Below are positions 9,502 to 20,739 of a stretch of DNA of 64,000 bases, piece by piece. The translations under genes were made by a program, and so were the position numbers. The notes under the pieces are model-generated. The model did no database searches. It had not been told where the DNA came from and saw nothing but the letters and a program-made list of their open reading frames with translations. Source of the DNA: Craspedostauros australis (lineage: Eukaryota; Bacillariophyta; Bacillariophyceae; Mastogloiales; Achnanthaceae); assembly GCA_026770025.1 (NCBI GenBank), contig JAMXDE010000039.1, forward strand, positions 1 through 64,000, read 5' to 3'. Each line of letters starts with the position of its first letter. The first letter of the stretch is position 1.

Positions 9502-11755
9502 ATGGCAGACGATCCCTCCATCTCATTGGAGGATGAGGATAACAAATCCTCCATGAGCTTCGACTCCAAGGCCAACGAGATGTGCCTCAACACGCTCGGC
9601 GGTCCCACCAAGCCCAAGACCAGATCCTGCAAGCTTCTCAATGTCCCCAAGACAAGACCAGATCCTGCTGCAAAATGAGGGACATCCTCCTGGCCGCAGC
9701 GGATTCTGATCCTTCGTCTCTCACAAAGGCGGGATGTTCCAGGACGATCCGCGAGTGGGTGAGAGGCACGGATATGGCACCAGCGCCTGTGGTCTTCAAA
9801 GGTGAAAAATCCGACATCGCGGTCTCCGCCTACGTTGACGATCAGAGGGTGCGCGGCAGGGGCATTTACGAAATCCGCACGAGAGCCATCACCCACCAGA
9901 CCACCGAATTCTGGATATGGAAGGTCAAGTACGAGCACATGCTGCCGCCCAGACATCAAACCCGAATCGAGACCGGAGATCCGCCGGATTTCAAACCCTG
10001 GCTTGCGCCAAAAGATTCGGATACCGATTTCGTTGGCACGTTCTCAGGGTCGCATTGCGACCCGACTGGTCATCTGAGGGGGCCAAGACATTCATGGCCA
10101 GATCCATATCTACGTCAACGCCACAAATTCGTCAATTGGATCAGCATCGGATATACCACACCCTCTTCGAACCTTCCAACAACCTCCCCCGCAAAAACCA
10201 CACAATCACGAAGAACGATCTCATCCTCCTTCACATTGATCATGCCAGATCGAAACTGGATTCTACCAATCAGAAGGGACCAACAGCTGTGTTTGCTGGA
10301 GTCGAGAGGGGCCCCAATCGCCTGCGCCAGCGTCCGATCCGCGGATCCCAACAAGGCCATCGATTCTGGGCCACACTGCCAGCTACACAGGCCCACCATG
10401 CTGTGGCTCGGCGATGCGTCCGTGTTTGATGGCGAAGACATGGAGATCATGAAGCATGTTGATCCAGAGGTCCACCTTGGCAGCAAGCTGCAATTGCTAC
10501 CAAGTCATTTCGATTCGAAAGGTTTGGACGTCATGCAACGCATCGCAGAAAGCAAGGACGGCACTGATGCTCTGCACATCATCATGTCGAAGAGGCGTCC
10601 CCACGAACAAGCGGACCCACCTTGCTCTACGCCTATGATGCCTTTGAGGTCGTGTCGGTCCGCATTACAACCTGCAACAGGTCTGGCATGGTTGGAATGT
10701 GGCGGCGTCTGCGCGGAAACCAACGTGCTTGGTGATGAAGAATTTGGTCCCAGCTGGCATCAGGTGAGTGCCAATTATTGTCGATGTTGTTGCTGCTGTG
10801 TATGCTTGTGTTGTTCACTCGCGCATTTGCACCTGGCATGTGCGCGGCGCAGAGCAGACCAAAAAATCAGGAATGGAAAGCGTGCACAAAACAGGCGCAT
10901 TGAAGGAGTATGACTTTCCAAGCTTGTGGGAGCACTTGTCATTGACTCTTTCATTCCATTCCATTTGTGTCCCCACTTCACTTCATGTCATACTCACAAT
11001 TGAATCAATGTCCGATTGGTTGGCATGGCATGATATGATACGAACTGCGCCCATTCTGTGGTACTGCTCGCACACACTCTCATCCCGAATGATGGACTCC
11101 ACTCCAACCATGTGTCTGAATTGCGGCAATATCGTCTTGCTGGAGGGCGCGGTGCACGAAAAGCGCACCAAACCACACGAAGACTTCATCGCAGTTGCTG
11201 AGGATTTGATTTGGTCGAAAAAATGAAAAGCCAAAACATTGGCCATCCGCGGCGGATCCGGCGGAGGATTGTTGGTGCGAATGATTTTGTGATGCTCCTG
11301 GACTGTTCAGCGCGGTGCGTTGGGCAGTCTCGATCCGTGTCGTCAAGCAGTCAAAGATCTGCATTCGGACGATGCAGCTATATGCGCGACGAATTTGGAT
11401 CCGGACGCGTCCGATTGGAGGTGTTCATGGGGCAGACCTCGCTGTACCACAGCATCAAATAGGATCCAAATTTTCTACCAATCCTATTCACTGCCGCACG
11501 AACGATGATCGGATACACCCAGCGCCTGTGTGAAAGATGATGAAGAAGCTGTGGAGATTGGTTCAGGGAAAGCGATGGCTGACATGCTACGATGAGAATG
11601 CGGAGGGCAGGAACGGTCTGCCTGCAACGCCGAAGCAGGACGCCTTCATGACTGCGCTGGCGTACGATTTCATGTTCAAGAAGTTGTCGAAGGATGCCAA
11701 AAAGTCAGCTGACGAGTATTGGACTGGATTTGGATTGATGCACGCAGTGTTCTAA
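9502..11755 (+). pseudogene. Degraded unrecognised cargo gene in the transposon
   Basis: Protein-like sequence runs along the plus strand in changing frames. An ATG at 9502 starts an acidic segment. Frame 9582-10060 carries phrases such as TEFWIWKVKYEHMLP. The next frame (about 10080-10310) carries NDLILLHIDHARSKLDST. The first frame returns around 10310-10620 (MLWLGDASVFDGEDMEIMK), and other frames hold MCLNCGNIVLLEGAVHEK (about 11107) and a terminal segment at 11537-11755 (DAFMTALAYDFMFKKLSK). A strong donor-like CAG|GTGAGT occurs at about 10764. The pattern is best explained by a multi-exon gene that has suffered indels. I recognise no family; it is not the transposase. Confidence 0.35.
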
Positions 11756-12033
11756 TCGTGTATCATACCATACATAGCAAGCACATGTGCGAATTGAGTA
11801 GATGCACGGCGATGGTGGTTCCATTGTGCATGTCAAGATCATAGCAACCGATAACATCAGAGCCACTCTATACATACCAACAACAGCTTCCTCTCGTAAT
11901 CCCTGTGGACACGCAGTTACTGCAGTTGATATCGCCATGCTGCAACTTGATAGTATCAATGTGACACAGAGTATAGTATCGTAGAATAGAATGCAATATA
12001 CTAATGTTGGCATACTTGCGGCGGTCGTCAGGA

Positions 12034-15000
12034 TCAATCATCGGAAGGTAGCAGGTTGCCATCAATCACATCAGCGTCCTGCCCGTCGTATGGGCGATCA
12101 TCCAGAACCTGCTCTTCGTGCGCTTCTTCGCTTTGAGTGTTCTCCTTGGATGCCATGATCCGCAGTTCATGCATCTCGTTCAGGCACTCTTCGCACTCCT
12201 CGTCATCCAAGTAGCCATTGTTCTCGAGGTATCTCTCCGCTCGACCGTCAGGAGCTGCCAGGAAGCATTTCAGGTACGTGATGTCCACCTTGATCCTCTG
12301 CTCCCAATCAAGCAAGAAAGGCCCGGCCATCAGCTCTTCGTGAAGCACATGAGCGCTCCTCCTCGTGTCCGGGTTCCTGCAAGCAATCGCAGCATCGCAC
12401 ACAATCTGCGCCACTTGTTTCGACATGGACGGTACCTTGGTTGCCGGAGGTGCTGATGGATCCTTCTTTCGTGAGGTGGCTTTGTCTGGATGGCAGATCG
12501 CCCATCCCTGCCTGATGGATTGAGGGAAGTCCACTGTGGCATTTCGTTCACAATTTGCCGTTTCTGCTGCTGCTGTTGCTGGTTCCAGAACACGCGAAGT
12601 GAGAACGCGTTTGAGCACTTCCGTCTTGGTGGTGCTCTTGTTTGTTGTTGTTGCGTGTCGTCGCTCAGTCGGTTGTGAGCCGCGGATATTCTGTGGATCC
12701 ATCACGAATGCTGGTGAGACCTCGGTGATGTCCTCATCATTGCAAGTGACATCGAGATGGAGAATGTCGAACTTGTCGATCTTGCCCTGCGTGATAGTCT
12801 CTGGATGCGTCAAGCCCGATGATGCTGTGACCTGGATTTTGTCATCAATCAGATCAATTTGATGGGTGGCGCGAACGGAAACTCGGTTGGTCGCGAATGC
12901 TTTTTCCTTTCCGTCCACACCACAGATGATGGCATGTCCCAATCTGCTCAGATCCAACAGAAGCGTCGTTGTCCCCTTGATGTTGGCAGCTTTCAGCACT
13001 GTGAAAATATCGCCTTCGGTGGCAATCTTTGCGTCCCTGGCACTGTCCACATACAACCTGAGTTGACGCGAGACAAAACCGAAGTGTCCGTCCAAAGCAC
13101 TCTTACCAGCTTGTGCCTCAGTGTACAGCCATTGGATGATTTGGAGTCGTGGTTTGGGAGGGCGGGTTCCGGTGTCTTGCTGTGCTTTTGCCTTCGTGGA
13201 TGATGCAGCCTTCGCGTCATGATAAGATGACTGTTCTGTGTTGATTTTGGGGGGAGGTGGATACTTAGCCTTGTCCTTGTGCTTGCCTTTGTTCTTGCCC
13301 GTCACCTTCCGCTTCTTCTTCTTCTCTGGCATCGTGTATTCAACTTCAACCTCTCCCTGGTTTAGTCCATGCATGTACCTCATCAGTGCCGGACTCGCGA
13401 AACAACTGGCATTATCACTTTGGAATACGACCTCTTTGACCCCCTTGTGAAGCTTCGGAAGCACGGTAGCATGAAGAATCTTGATCGCACCAGCAACTTG
13501 GACATGATCCTGCTTGTTCCGCCCCTTCATCACCATGTCAATGAATCGGTACTCGAACTTACCGTTCTTGTATTGGATTGTCATGACACCTAGGAGAAAC
13601 ATTCCATTTTTTCCGAAGAACGCTTTCTGAGCTTCCTGATTCTCCGTTGGGAGGATGCGTTGCTTGTGATCAAGCACGGCAATGATGCGATCTGGATGAT
13701 CCTTGAGGCGCTCCTTTTCCTCCGTGATCTTCTGCGCTTGTACCTTTCGTCTCACTTGGTGGGCCATGTACTGGCGCAGCGCGTCATCACACAGGTTAAT
13801 TGCTGCAGCCATGCGATCCAATTCAAATGTGTTGCCGGTGATGCTGTTGGTGGCAGTTTTCATGAAGTTGCGAACGCGAATCGGGAAGAACGTCATGACA
13901 TCTGCACATTGCTTGCATGCTTGGTTCACAAACGGGAGGGAGCCATTTGTCAGAGCGAACTCTGCGGAATGTAGATTATCCGCGGGTGACTTCACCTGGA
14001 TGTGTTTGTTTGCGTATTCCCATTTTGCAAATGAAAGAACAGAATCACTGTCTGTGATGATGGCCTGTGCCTCATTGAGAAGTTCAGACACGAGCTCTTT
14101 GTCTTGATGTTCCTTGTTCTGAGTCCGAAGCAGTTCCATGACTCTCTTGATCATGCTTTGGAAGTGCATGAATACAGTCAGAGTGTCTGTGTAGAAGGAG
14201 GACAGGCCAGTTTGACACTTGCCACGTCGCGTGAGCAATGTCAGGATACTCCTGAAGGCAGGCATACCAACTGGGTCATCTGTTGTGTTCTTGTACTTGG
14301 CAAAGAGCTGCTCTTCTGATATTGATCCGCAAATGAAGATGGGCAGGTCTGGGAACAGAACACCAGCCAACTTGACGCTCCTTGTGATGCCTGGCCGGTA
14401 CTGGAACATGGAAGTGAGAAACGAGACTACACCCTGGAGACTAGATTCCTTGACACGGTACTTGTAGTCTGCGTGTGGAAACTTGCCGCCAGAGAGGATC
14501 ATGCCACCAACATGTGACAGTCGCCTGTGTCCTGTACGAGACATGGATCGGCGTCCAAGCTTGATCTTTGCCTTGTCTCCTTTCGACAAGCTACTGTAGT
14601 GCGCGGCCAGGATTCGGGTGCAGCGCCTGGAGTCACAGGTCATTGCCAAAACCGCACGAGCAGTCAGCGATAGGTCTTGATTCCCCCAGAAGGCTAAATG
14701 ACAGAGAGTCTGCTCCAGCAACACAGGAGGGAGCTGTTTGCGATGTCGCACGAAGGTCATGGCTTCTGAAAGCTGTTCGGGGGGTTCTCTGCCAGGAAAC
14801 ATGTGCTGGGTTGACCCACCACAAACTCCATCCCAGACTCGGTTGATGAGACTCCAACGACCAGTCGCTGTCTTTCGTGGGAGACGTTCAAATCCATCCA
14901 CATGGAACCGTGAGAGGGGTTTGATGCTAATGCCAGCTGCTTCAAAAATGGCTTGCAGCATTTCTCTTCGATTCACCTTGCCCTCGTTGGCTGGAACGAA

Positions 15001-15678
15001 CGCAGCATCCGTGTCATCCTCACTGGTTGTACTCGCACAATCCGACTCGCACTCTTCCATAGACACAGCGACATCTCGTCGCGCGAGCACATCATCTCCT
15101 TCCTGTCGATGTGGCGCCCTGCATCTGGTTGCTGATGATTTGCGCTTGGGACGTGTGGGCGCAGCAGCATCACCACAAGTCCCAATGGAGAACGAATTGG
15201 CCTGTGGTACAAAGGCATTCACACCTGTGTGACGTGCACCTCCGCTGATGGATGATGCACAGTTTGGGCAAAATGGTGGCCTACTGCAGTGACTGCAGAA
15301 CAGGGTCAGACATTGCTTGCAAGGCATGATACCAAAGCAGTTGGGCCCCATGTAGTCAGATGTTGGAGTTGCCATGCTGTTGTTGGGGTGGAATGTAGAG
15401 TATGGTAGACCACCCACGCCTGTACCGATGTAGCTGGGGATGCAAAAGGAAGGAGGTTGTATGTTGGGAGGGACATGATGATTCGCAACCATGGGGAGAG
15501 GAGGACTGTGAACGCTGCCATTGTGGTTTGGTCCAACAGGTGCAGAGTATTGGTACGTTGCGTAGTGCCCATGAGGTGGTTGGGGATAGATGGATGTGCC
15601 AGCAGTTGCTGTTTGACGTTGCACCTTTGATTGGGATGGATTGGGGTCGCTGCTCGAATCCTCGCGTGGACGGGTCAT
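12034..15678 (-). CDS. DDE transposase, Sola-like, of the TTAA transposon
   Basis: From the ATG at 15678 the frame encodes 1,214 residues without interruption; it is open to another ATG at 15846, which would add 56 hydrophobic/Ser-rich residues. Order of parts: Pro/Ser-rich N-terminus; a Cys cluster at about 120-140 (CxxC repeated three times); a helical middle; then a likely RNase H-fold core. That core has Asp670 in AVLDHKQRILP, Asp755 in FQSDNASCF and Asp863 in AGKSALDGHFGFVSR. The last motif matches the GKGxxDGxGGxxKR phrase known to me from Sola-type transposases. A Lys-rich insert (around KKKKRKVTGKNKGK) separates the second and third Asp. The C-terminus is acidic with CEEC. The protein would cut the 38-bp ends and insert at TTAA. 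Superfamily assignment is inferred from motifs. Confidence 0.75.
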   Translation of the reverse strand: MTRPREDSSSDPNPSQSKVQRQTATAGTSIYPQPPHGHYATYQYSAPVGPNHNGSVHSPPLPMVANHHVPPNIQPPSFCIPSYIGTGVGGLPYSTFHPNNSMATPTSDYMGPNCFGIMPCKQCLTLFCSHCSRPPFCPNCASSISGGARHTGVNAFVPQANSFSIGTCGDAAAPTRPKRKSSATRCRAPHRQEGDDVLARRDVAVSMEECESDCASTTSEDDTDAAFVPANEGKVNRREMLQAIFEAAGISIKPLSRFHVDGFERLPRKTATGRWSLINRVWDGVCGGSTQHMFPGREPPEQLSEAMTFVRHRKQLPPVLLEQTLCHLAFWGNQDLSLTARAVLAMTCDSRRCTRILAAHYSSLSKGDKAKIKLGRRSMSRTGHRRLSHVGGMILSGGKFPHADYKYRVKESSLQGVVSFLTSMFQYRPGITRSVKLAGVLFPDLPIFICGSISEEQLFAKYKNTTDDPVGMPAFRSILTLLTRRGKCQTGLSSFYTDTLTVFMHFQSMIKRVMELLRTQNKEHQDKELVSELLNEAQAIITDSDSVLSFAKWEYANKHIQVKSPADNLHSAEFALTNGSLPFVNQACKQCADVMTFFPIRVRNFMKTATNSITGNTFELDRMAAAINLCDDALRQYMAHQVRRKVQAQKITEEKERLKDHPDRIIAVLDHKQRILPTENQEAQKAFFGKNGMFLLGVMTIQYKNGKFEYRFIDMVMKGRNKQDHVQVAGAIKILHATVLPKLHKGVKEVVFQSDNASCFASPALMRYMHGLNQGEVEVEYTMPEKKKKRKVTGKNKGKHKDKAKYPPPPKINTEQSSYHDAKAASSTKAKAQQDTGTRPPKPRLQIIQWLYTEAQAGKSALDGHFGFVSRQLRLYVDSARDAKIATEGDIFTVLKAANIKGTTTLLLDLSRLGHAIICGVDGKEKAFATNRVSVRATHQIDLIDDKIQVTASSGLTHPETITQGKIDKFDILHLDVTCNDEDITEVSPAFVMDPQNIRGSQPTERRHATTTNKSTTKTEVLKRVLTSRVLEPATAAAETANCERNATVDFPQSIRQGWAICHPDKATSRKKDPSAPPATKVPSMSKQVAQIVCDAAIACRNPDTRRSAHVLHEELMAGPFLLDWEQRIKVDITYLKCFLAAPDGRAERYLENNGYLDDEECEECLNEMHELRIMASKENTQSEEAHEEQVLDDRPYDGQDADVIDGNLLPSDD

Positions 15679-15846
15679 GATGCGATAGCGATGGTGGCTG
15701 ACGGACGATGTGGGTGGGGGGGAAGGCACAGATGATTCTGAATGATCTCGATGTTGGGGAGCACTGAGTGTTGTGCTGACATTGCAGATACGAGAGCACA
15801 GCAGACAGCGACAACAATACACAACAAACCAAAATGACACATGCAT

Positions 15847-16023
15847 ATTCGTTCACAACAGCATGAGGGATGTGTTTGTGTCGAGATCGGCAGCAACAGT
15901 TCAACGGTCGCTCATTGGTGCATACGTGGTTGCGATTGGAGAATGTATGTGGAACCATCTGCGATTTTTATTCTGGCGAAAGAGTGAGTGTGACGCGGCG
16001 CCAACACAACGAGAGAGCAAGCG

Positions 16024-16060
<37 letters not shown>

Positions 16061-16897
16061 CGAGTGCTACATCAATCCGTCTATCCATTCATTCTCTATT
16101 GAATTTCATAATACTTTTTATTCTCATCGATTGTCACCTCGATTTCTGATCATTTGCATTGGCATCGTGAGAGACGATCGAGTGTGTATCATGATTACGT
16201 CCCTGGTGGCCGAACGCAACACGGTGGAATACAATCGATCTGTTCTTCGTTGGTTGCCATTTGGAGTTGTGTTGGCTGTCGGCGCCGATCGTCTCAGATG
16301 CGACGATTGAAGTATCCGCAGTGAATGGGCAAGAGTACAGTTGTTGGGTGTGCGATGTGCGATGTGTGATGTGTGATGTGTGATGTGAGTTCGCTGGGGG
16401 CGGACATTCTGTTCTGCTTGTTGCTTTTGATTGGTGCGTCGGAGATTGGGTGGCTGGTCCATGAATCTGTCATTTGTGATCCCATCGTGTTGTTTTCTTG
16501 ATTTTCGGACATACTTTGGTTCTTCGTTGTTCATTTGCTAAATGTCATTCATCCTCGTGAGCAACAAACGACATTTACACTGAACCATTGATGATTCCCA
16601 TCCAATCAGATTTGACCGAGGTGCGCCAAATTCACAACAACAACTCCCACACCACACCCACATTTTCGACCAAGACAACAAAACTGGATCGGGCATCGAC
16701 CAAGGCATGCAGTGTATTGTCGAGTATGAGACAAGTGGAAGACGCCAAGTCGATCTTCGAACCATGATGGAACCGCAAAAGCGCAGCGCTCACAATGGTG
16801 CAGGAACGCGTCCGTGGTTCCACATATTTCAGGAGCCGCTGCAATTTGTCCACTGCCGTCGCTGATCGTCAATTCTGTTGCTTGAGTCGTTGGCCTC
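15847..16897. other. Transposon interior with microsatellites, no clear gene
   Basis: This stretch upstream of the transposase contains a (GA)n run (16025-16058) and a (GATGTGT)n-like run at about 16340-16385. The 300 bases before the transposase ATG presumably hold its promoter, but no motif stands out. Confidence 0.35.
16025..16058. repeat. (GA)n microsatellite
   Basis: About 17 uninterrupted GA units in the transposon, about 200 bp upstream of the transposase frame. Confidence 0.95.
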
Positions 16898-18087
16898 GTG
16901 ATGCCAAGCGGTAGGAAATCATGCCCCGCACCATCTCCAGCATCCGGGCCATCCGCAAACCTGCGTAACCATCTGTATCAATTCCATATGCATCTCCTTC
17001 CATTGGTAGAATTCGAAAAGGCCAACACCACACGGATCCGCGAGCAATTGAAAGTCAACACACAGTCTGCTGGAGCCCGGAGCCCTCGCAAGAGGATTGC
17101 GAGCAACATCAATTCGGAGCGTGTAGATCGCTCAGGCACAACTTCCCCTTTCCCATCAGCCGGACACCATGCATTATTGCGCAATACGAATGGTTGATGC
17201 AACTGTAATGGCATAGACTCACCTCAATCGCGCCAATCGTGCATGACACTGACGATGCCCTCCAGAAGGTGCATGTCGACGGAGAGGAATTTGCATGGGT
17301 ATGGATTTGGTTGGGTAGAAATAGCACCAGACGGAATTGCGAAACAAAAATTGGACGACTACAAAGTAAACAATGAGGTGGAGGAGATGAGAGTGGTTCG
17401 TCCCTCCAGACGTCGAAACCGATAGAATGCGTGATGGAAACGTTCAGGCGAGGGTGCAAAAATGTTAGTGCGAAGAATATCACGGGGTCCCTACATAGGT
17501 ATGCTTTTGTTGGCATAGGAATAGCACCAGGCGGAATTGCGAAATAAAATTGAACGACTACAAAGTAGACGACAAGATGAAGAAGACGACGCCAGTCCGA
17601 GCATGTGGCTGTCGAAACCGATGGAGTCCGTGAACGCAGCGGAAAGGGGAAGATATTGCAACTTTATCGTGAGAAATAACACGAGAGAAAACGAGAATCC
17701 GGCAACACAACGCGCCGAACTAAAAATGGCACAGGGTGAATCGCATGCATCGTATTGGTGGGTGGTTATGTCGGAAGCGTTGAAATCAAGGTATGGAGTT
17801 CATCCAACGGAGAGGATCGTGCAAAGGATGAATGCAGTAATGTTTGCAATTGTGCTACGCACACAACAACATCGTATACCACTATTGAAAAATTCAGTAG
17901 ATTGATTTGGGAGAAATTCGGGGAACCAGAAATTGGACACAAAGGACCCAAGACAAACAAAGAGTTGGCACGGCACAACTCCAGGTTGTGGCTCTCACAC
18001 TCCTGCGCAAGCCAGAGTGGGTATGATGGTGCTGTCGTACGCTGTCTAGTGTATGAACATACCTATCGTTCAATGATAAGAATCTAA
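16898..18087 (+). pseudogene. Fragmented coding remnant, weak BED-finger resemblance
   Basis: A plus-strand segment at 16910-17000 reads SGRKSCPAPSPASGPSANLR and then NHLYQFHMH. The Cys, SANLRNHL and H-x2-H-like pattern faintly recalls BED zinc fingers of hAT-type proteins, but the second Cys is absent. Further on, frames at 17537-17905 and 17880-18087 contain protein-like phrases (YWWVVMSEALKSRYGVHPTE; EKFSRLIWEKFGEPEIGHKG) in different frames. This could be a nested, decayed element or cargo gene. The evidence is weak and no function is assigned. Confidence 0.2.
17300..17682. repeat. Diverged tandem duplication, about 190-bp units
   Basis: Units at about 17300-17483 and 17500-17682 share ATAGCACCAG-CGGAATTGCG, ACGACTACAAAGTA, GTCGAAACCGAT and ATAACACG or close variants, with a period of about 200 bp. 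They sit inside the transposon's right half and are noticeably diverged, so the duplication is old. Confidence 0.65.
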
Positions 18088-18501
18088 TCAGTGGATTGCT
18101 AGAGTAGGCACAAGGTGGGCACCTGCAGCATAACCACAGAATGCTACGAGGAAACCATCGCCGCCGACACCAAGCAGCATGCCGAATGGAATAAGATTCT
18201 TGAATGATTGCTCCCAAATGCTCTGCTCCAAGTACAATGCAATCTCCATGATGCTGGTAACATTGTCTGGTACAACTGGACTGACTCCAAGAGCAAATGT
18301 GCTGACTTCTGCCCATGAGCTAATCGGTGACTTGCGCCATTCCCTTTCACAGTTGCGTGTAGCAATTTGTGGCTGCACGTACCGGCGTTTGCTCCGCGTA
18401 TCTGCACCATGTCCTGCGATGGTACCAATACGGCGACTATGGTTCGTCGCCAAGTGTGTCGATACGGTATCCTTGGGATGATCACAGCTCGCTCCATCCA
18501 T
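18088..18501 (-). CDS. Unrecognised 137-residue ORF in the transposon
   Basis: A minus-strand ATG frame ends in a hydrophobic C-terminal third (around FGMLLGVGGDGFLVAFCGYA), suggesting one or two membrane segments, after a more polar part containing VVPDNVTSIMEIALYLEQ. The composition looks coding, but I recognise no family and an overlapping minus-strand frame (18144-18548) is also open. Possible cargo remnant. Confidence 0.25.
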   Translation of the reverse strand: MDGASCDHPKDTVSTHLATNHSRRIGTIAGHGADTRSKRRYVQPQIATRNCEREWRKSPISSWAEVSTFALGVSPVVPDNVTSIMEIALYLEQSIWEQSFKNLIPFGMLLGVGGDGFLVAFCGYAAGAHLVPTLAIH

Positions 18502-20585
18502 CCATTCGTCGATCTACCCAATACGTATGGTACTGGTATCAGTAGCATGGCATGTCGTGTCGTGTCGTGTCGTGTCGTATCGGAAAGTCACGAATGTATT
18601 CTGGAGTGTGCGCGATTTGTCGCTCGGCTTGTGAATCAGGATGCGCAGTTCTCTTGCAAATGGACACCAGTTCTCAGCGCAGAGCAGTGGCTCACATTTT
18701 GCTCTCACACGAACACAAGTCAATCGTGACGAGAGGACGAGCACGCGCCATCAATTCGAAAATGTTTGTGCTTGCGAGGAAATCGGAACAAGCTCTCAGC
18801 CTCATCCACACTACCTCATCCATTAGTATGGTACTATTGTTTCATTGCTCAGAACATCCCATCCATCTGCTCCAACGCTTTCCGTACAGATGATCACCAC
18901 CAGATTCTTGTCTATTACTCATCCAACAACCGCTGGGGGAGACAACAAATCGCAACCGCCTGTGCAACAGCGTTCACCAATCATCAACCGCCAGTGCCAT
19001 TCATGGTTGGCGCCGGCTGTTGCTTGCTCTGTGACTATCCAGACTGCCACGAACGGCCCCAGCAGACAACGGAGAATGACGACGATCAGCGAGAGCAAGT
19101 GATGTTACCAAATCCATGGGCGCAAAAAAAAAGGCACACGATGGTAGCGCTGTCGTCGCGTGGAGCAAAATTGTCATCGTATTGCCGCAGCACCAAGAAG
19201 AATCGCTGTCGTATGCGACGCTGCTATCAAACCAATACAATAACCCTAAACCCAATCCACAAAATGGTGTCCAAACGGTCAGCACGTTGTTGTTCCTTGT
19301 CTTTGATCCACAACAACTCTGGAGACGATAACGCACCATGGAACTGATCGTCATACCTATCTTATGAGGGTAACAATGCTGACAATCCTCGCACTCCAAG
19401 TCTGCCTGCGCCGCTGACCACCAAGCGCACCTTGTGGATGCAACACCATCGTTGACGGTTGGAATTGACGGTGGAATGTTGATTCTGCGGAAGTCAACCG
19501 ATCCATCACAAGATCGAACCTCATCAGCCTCCGATGGGCGAATAATACAAATGTGGGCAGGTAGGATAAAAACAGATGCATTATATGATATGATATACTG
19601 CTGTACTCCCCTTCTTGTGTTCAGTGCGGTACATCATTCTGTTCTCGCAGAGCCACTCCGCAGTTTTGCGGCGCACCAGAACCGATTCTTCTGGGGAATG
19701 TGTGTCAACAGGCACAAAGCAGTCCAGAATTCGCGAGCGCAGTGTCTGAATTGGTTCTGTTCCACACAGGTTTCTAACAAAAAAACATATACTACGTCTG
19801 TATGTCCACCGAAATCAGAGGTAGAACAGAGCGATTCTTTGGGTGCGACATGGAACAAAACCAGGAAAAGGAATGAAACATGATCCAGGAAAGAGCAAAA
19901 TGAGCTCACAAACTTCCACAACAACAACGAACATCAAATCCTCCAGGAGAGGCGCAACGAACGGAAACTCACCAACTCGAGAAGAGCACAGCAGCGTACA
20001 TCAGGAATGTGCCGTAGTCGCCAGCTGACTTTATTTCGCAGAACAAGAACCTTATCCACCTGCACCTATCTTGTCACAGAGTCTCGTGACCCTTGTATGA
20101 AATGAGAGACCACACGTGGAACGCGCGAGATCATGGTGCGACGAACCCGGCAGTGATCTCAGTTCCCGCGCTCACGAAGTACTAGCAGCATTGGCAAAAG
20201 CAAAAGTAACATCCCACTATACCTGGTGGAATATGCTGATAGCTCTGCACCTCCATCCCACCCTAATGTCGTATGGTACAGCGCAGTGCGCGTACGTACC
20301 ATCGCATTCTGACGCAGTTTTTCTCCTCACCTGTTGTTCCAAGTCCACCGCGAGAAACTGCGTGCAATCAATTGGGGCCAAAAACAGCCGAAATGTATGC
20401 CCGTTCGCACGACTGTAGACACGTCTGAGTTCAGCTTCGAGCGCCTTGCTGTGAGTCCGTCTGAGAGAGGAAAAAAGAACATTTTCGCCGCTCGCCGACG
20501 TCCAACTTGGAGACAATGACGAGTCGCATCCATGTCCGATCGAAAGCTAAAAACCTAAAGCACGGGCTACTGTGGGGAATTTCTC
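18502..20585. other. Transposon right interior, no recognisable gene
   Basis: Only short open frames and a (GTGTC)n run at 18552-18578 were seen. A single TAACCCTAAACCC phrase occurs near 19241, too short to call a telomeric array. This 2-kb stretch seems to be non-coding or decayed. Confidence 0.35.
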
Positions 20586-20632
20586 AACTCAAGCCCTCAT
20601 AACTTATAAAATATAAAGTGTAGCAATTCTAG
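20586..20632 (-). repeat. Subterminal imperfect inverted repeat, right
   Basis: Reverse complement reads CTAGAATTGCTACAC ... ATTTTATAAGTTATGAGGGCTTGA, paired imperfectly with the left block at 7961-8006. Its distance to the right end is about 107 bp, close to the left block's distance. Confidence 0.5.
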
Positions 20633-20701
20633 GAAAGTCAATCCGTCACTTTCTCATAGAGAGGAACATCATATTAAATTTATAGGGAAATCTGAGAGGA
20701 C

Positions 20702-20739
20702 TTCCCGAGAAAGGTGTACTATTTTCGCTCAGGCGGGTC
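20702..20739 (-). repeat. Right terminal inverted repeat (38 bp)
   Basis: Exact reverse complement of 7853-7890; ends in TCAGGCGGGTC directly before TTAA. Confidence 0.95.

Larger units (their letters stand above)
7853..20739 (-). mobile_element. 12.9-kb TTAA-specific DNA transposon (Sola-like)
   Basis: A 12,887-bp insertion is bounded by perfect 38-bp inverted repeats (7853-7890 and 20702-20739, outer ends GACCCGCCTGAGCG) and flanked by TTAA. The paralogous block at 34.2-38.7 kb lacks it and carries one TTAA at the junction, which proves the borders. Inside are a large transposase gene on the minus strand (12034-15678), telomere-like repeats, diverged direct repeats and degraded coding segments. 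TTAA targets are known for the piggyBac, Kolobok and Sola3 superfamilies. The transposase motifs point to the Sola group rather than piggyBac; that assignment is inference. The intact ends and transposase frame suggest a recently active element. Confidence 0.9.

Noticed and set aside
19241-19253. Second telomeric repeat in the transposon's right arm
   Set aside because: Only one TAACCCTAAACCC phrase; too short to distinguish from chance.
7853-20739. piggyBac identity of the TTAA transposon
   Set aside because: The TTAA target fits, but I see no piggyBac-type core motifs and the ends begin GACCC rather than the usual CCY. Sola-like motifs fit better.
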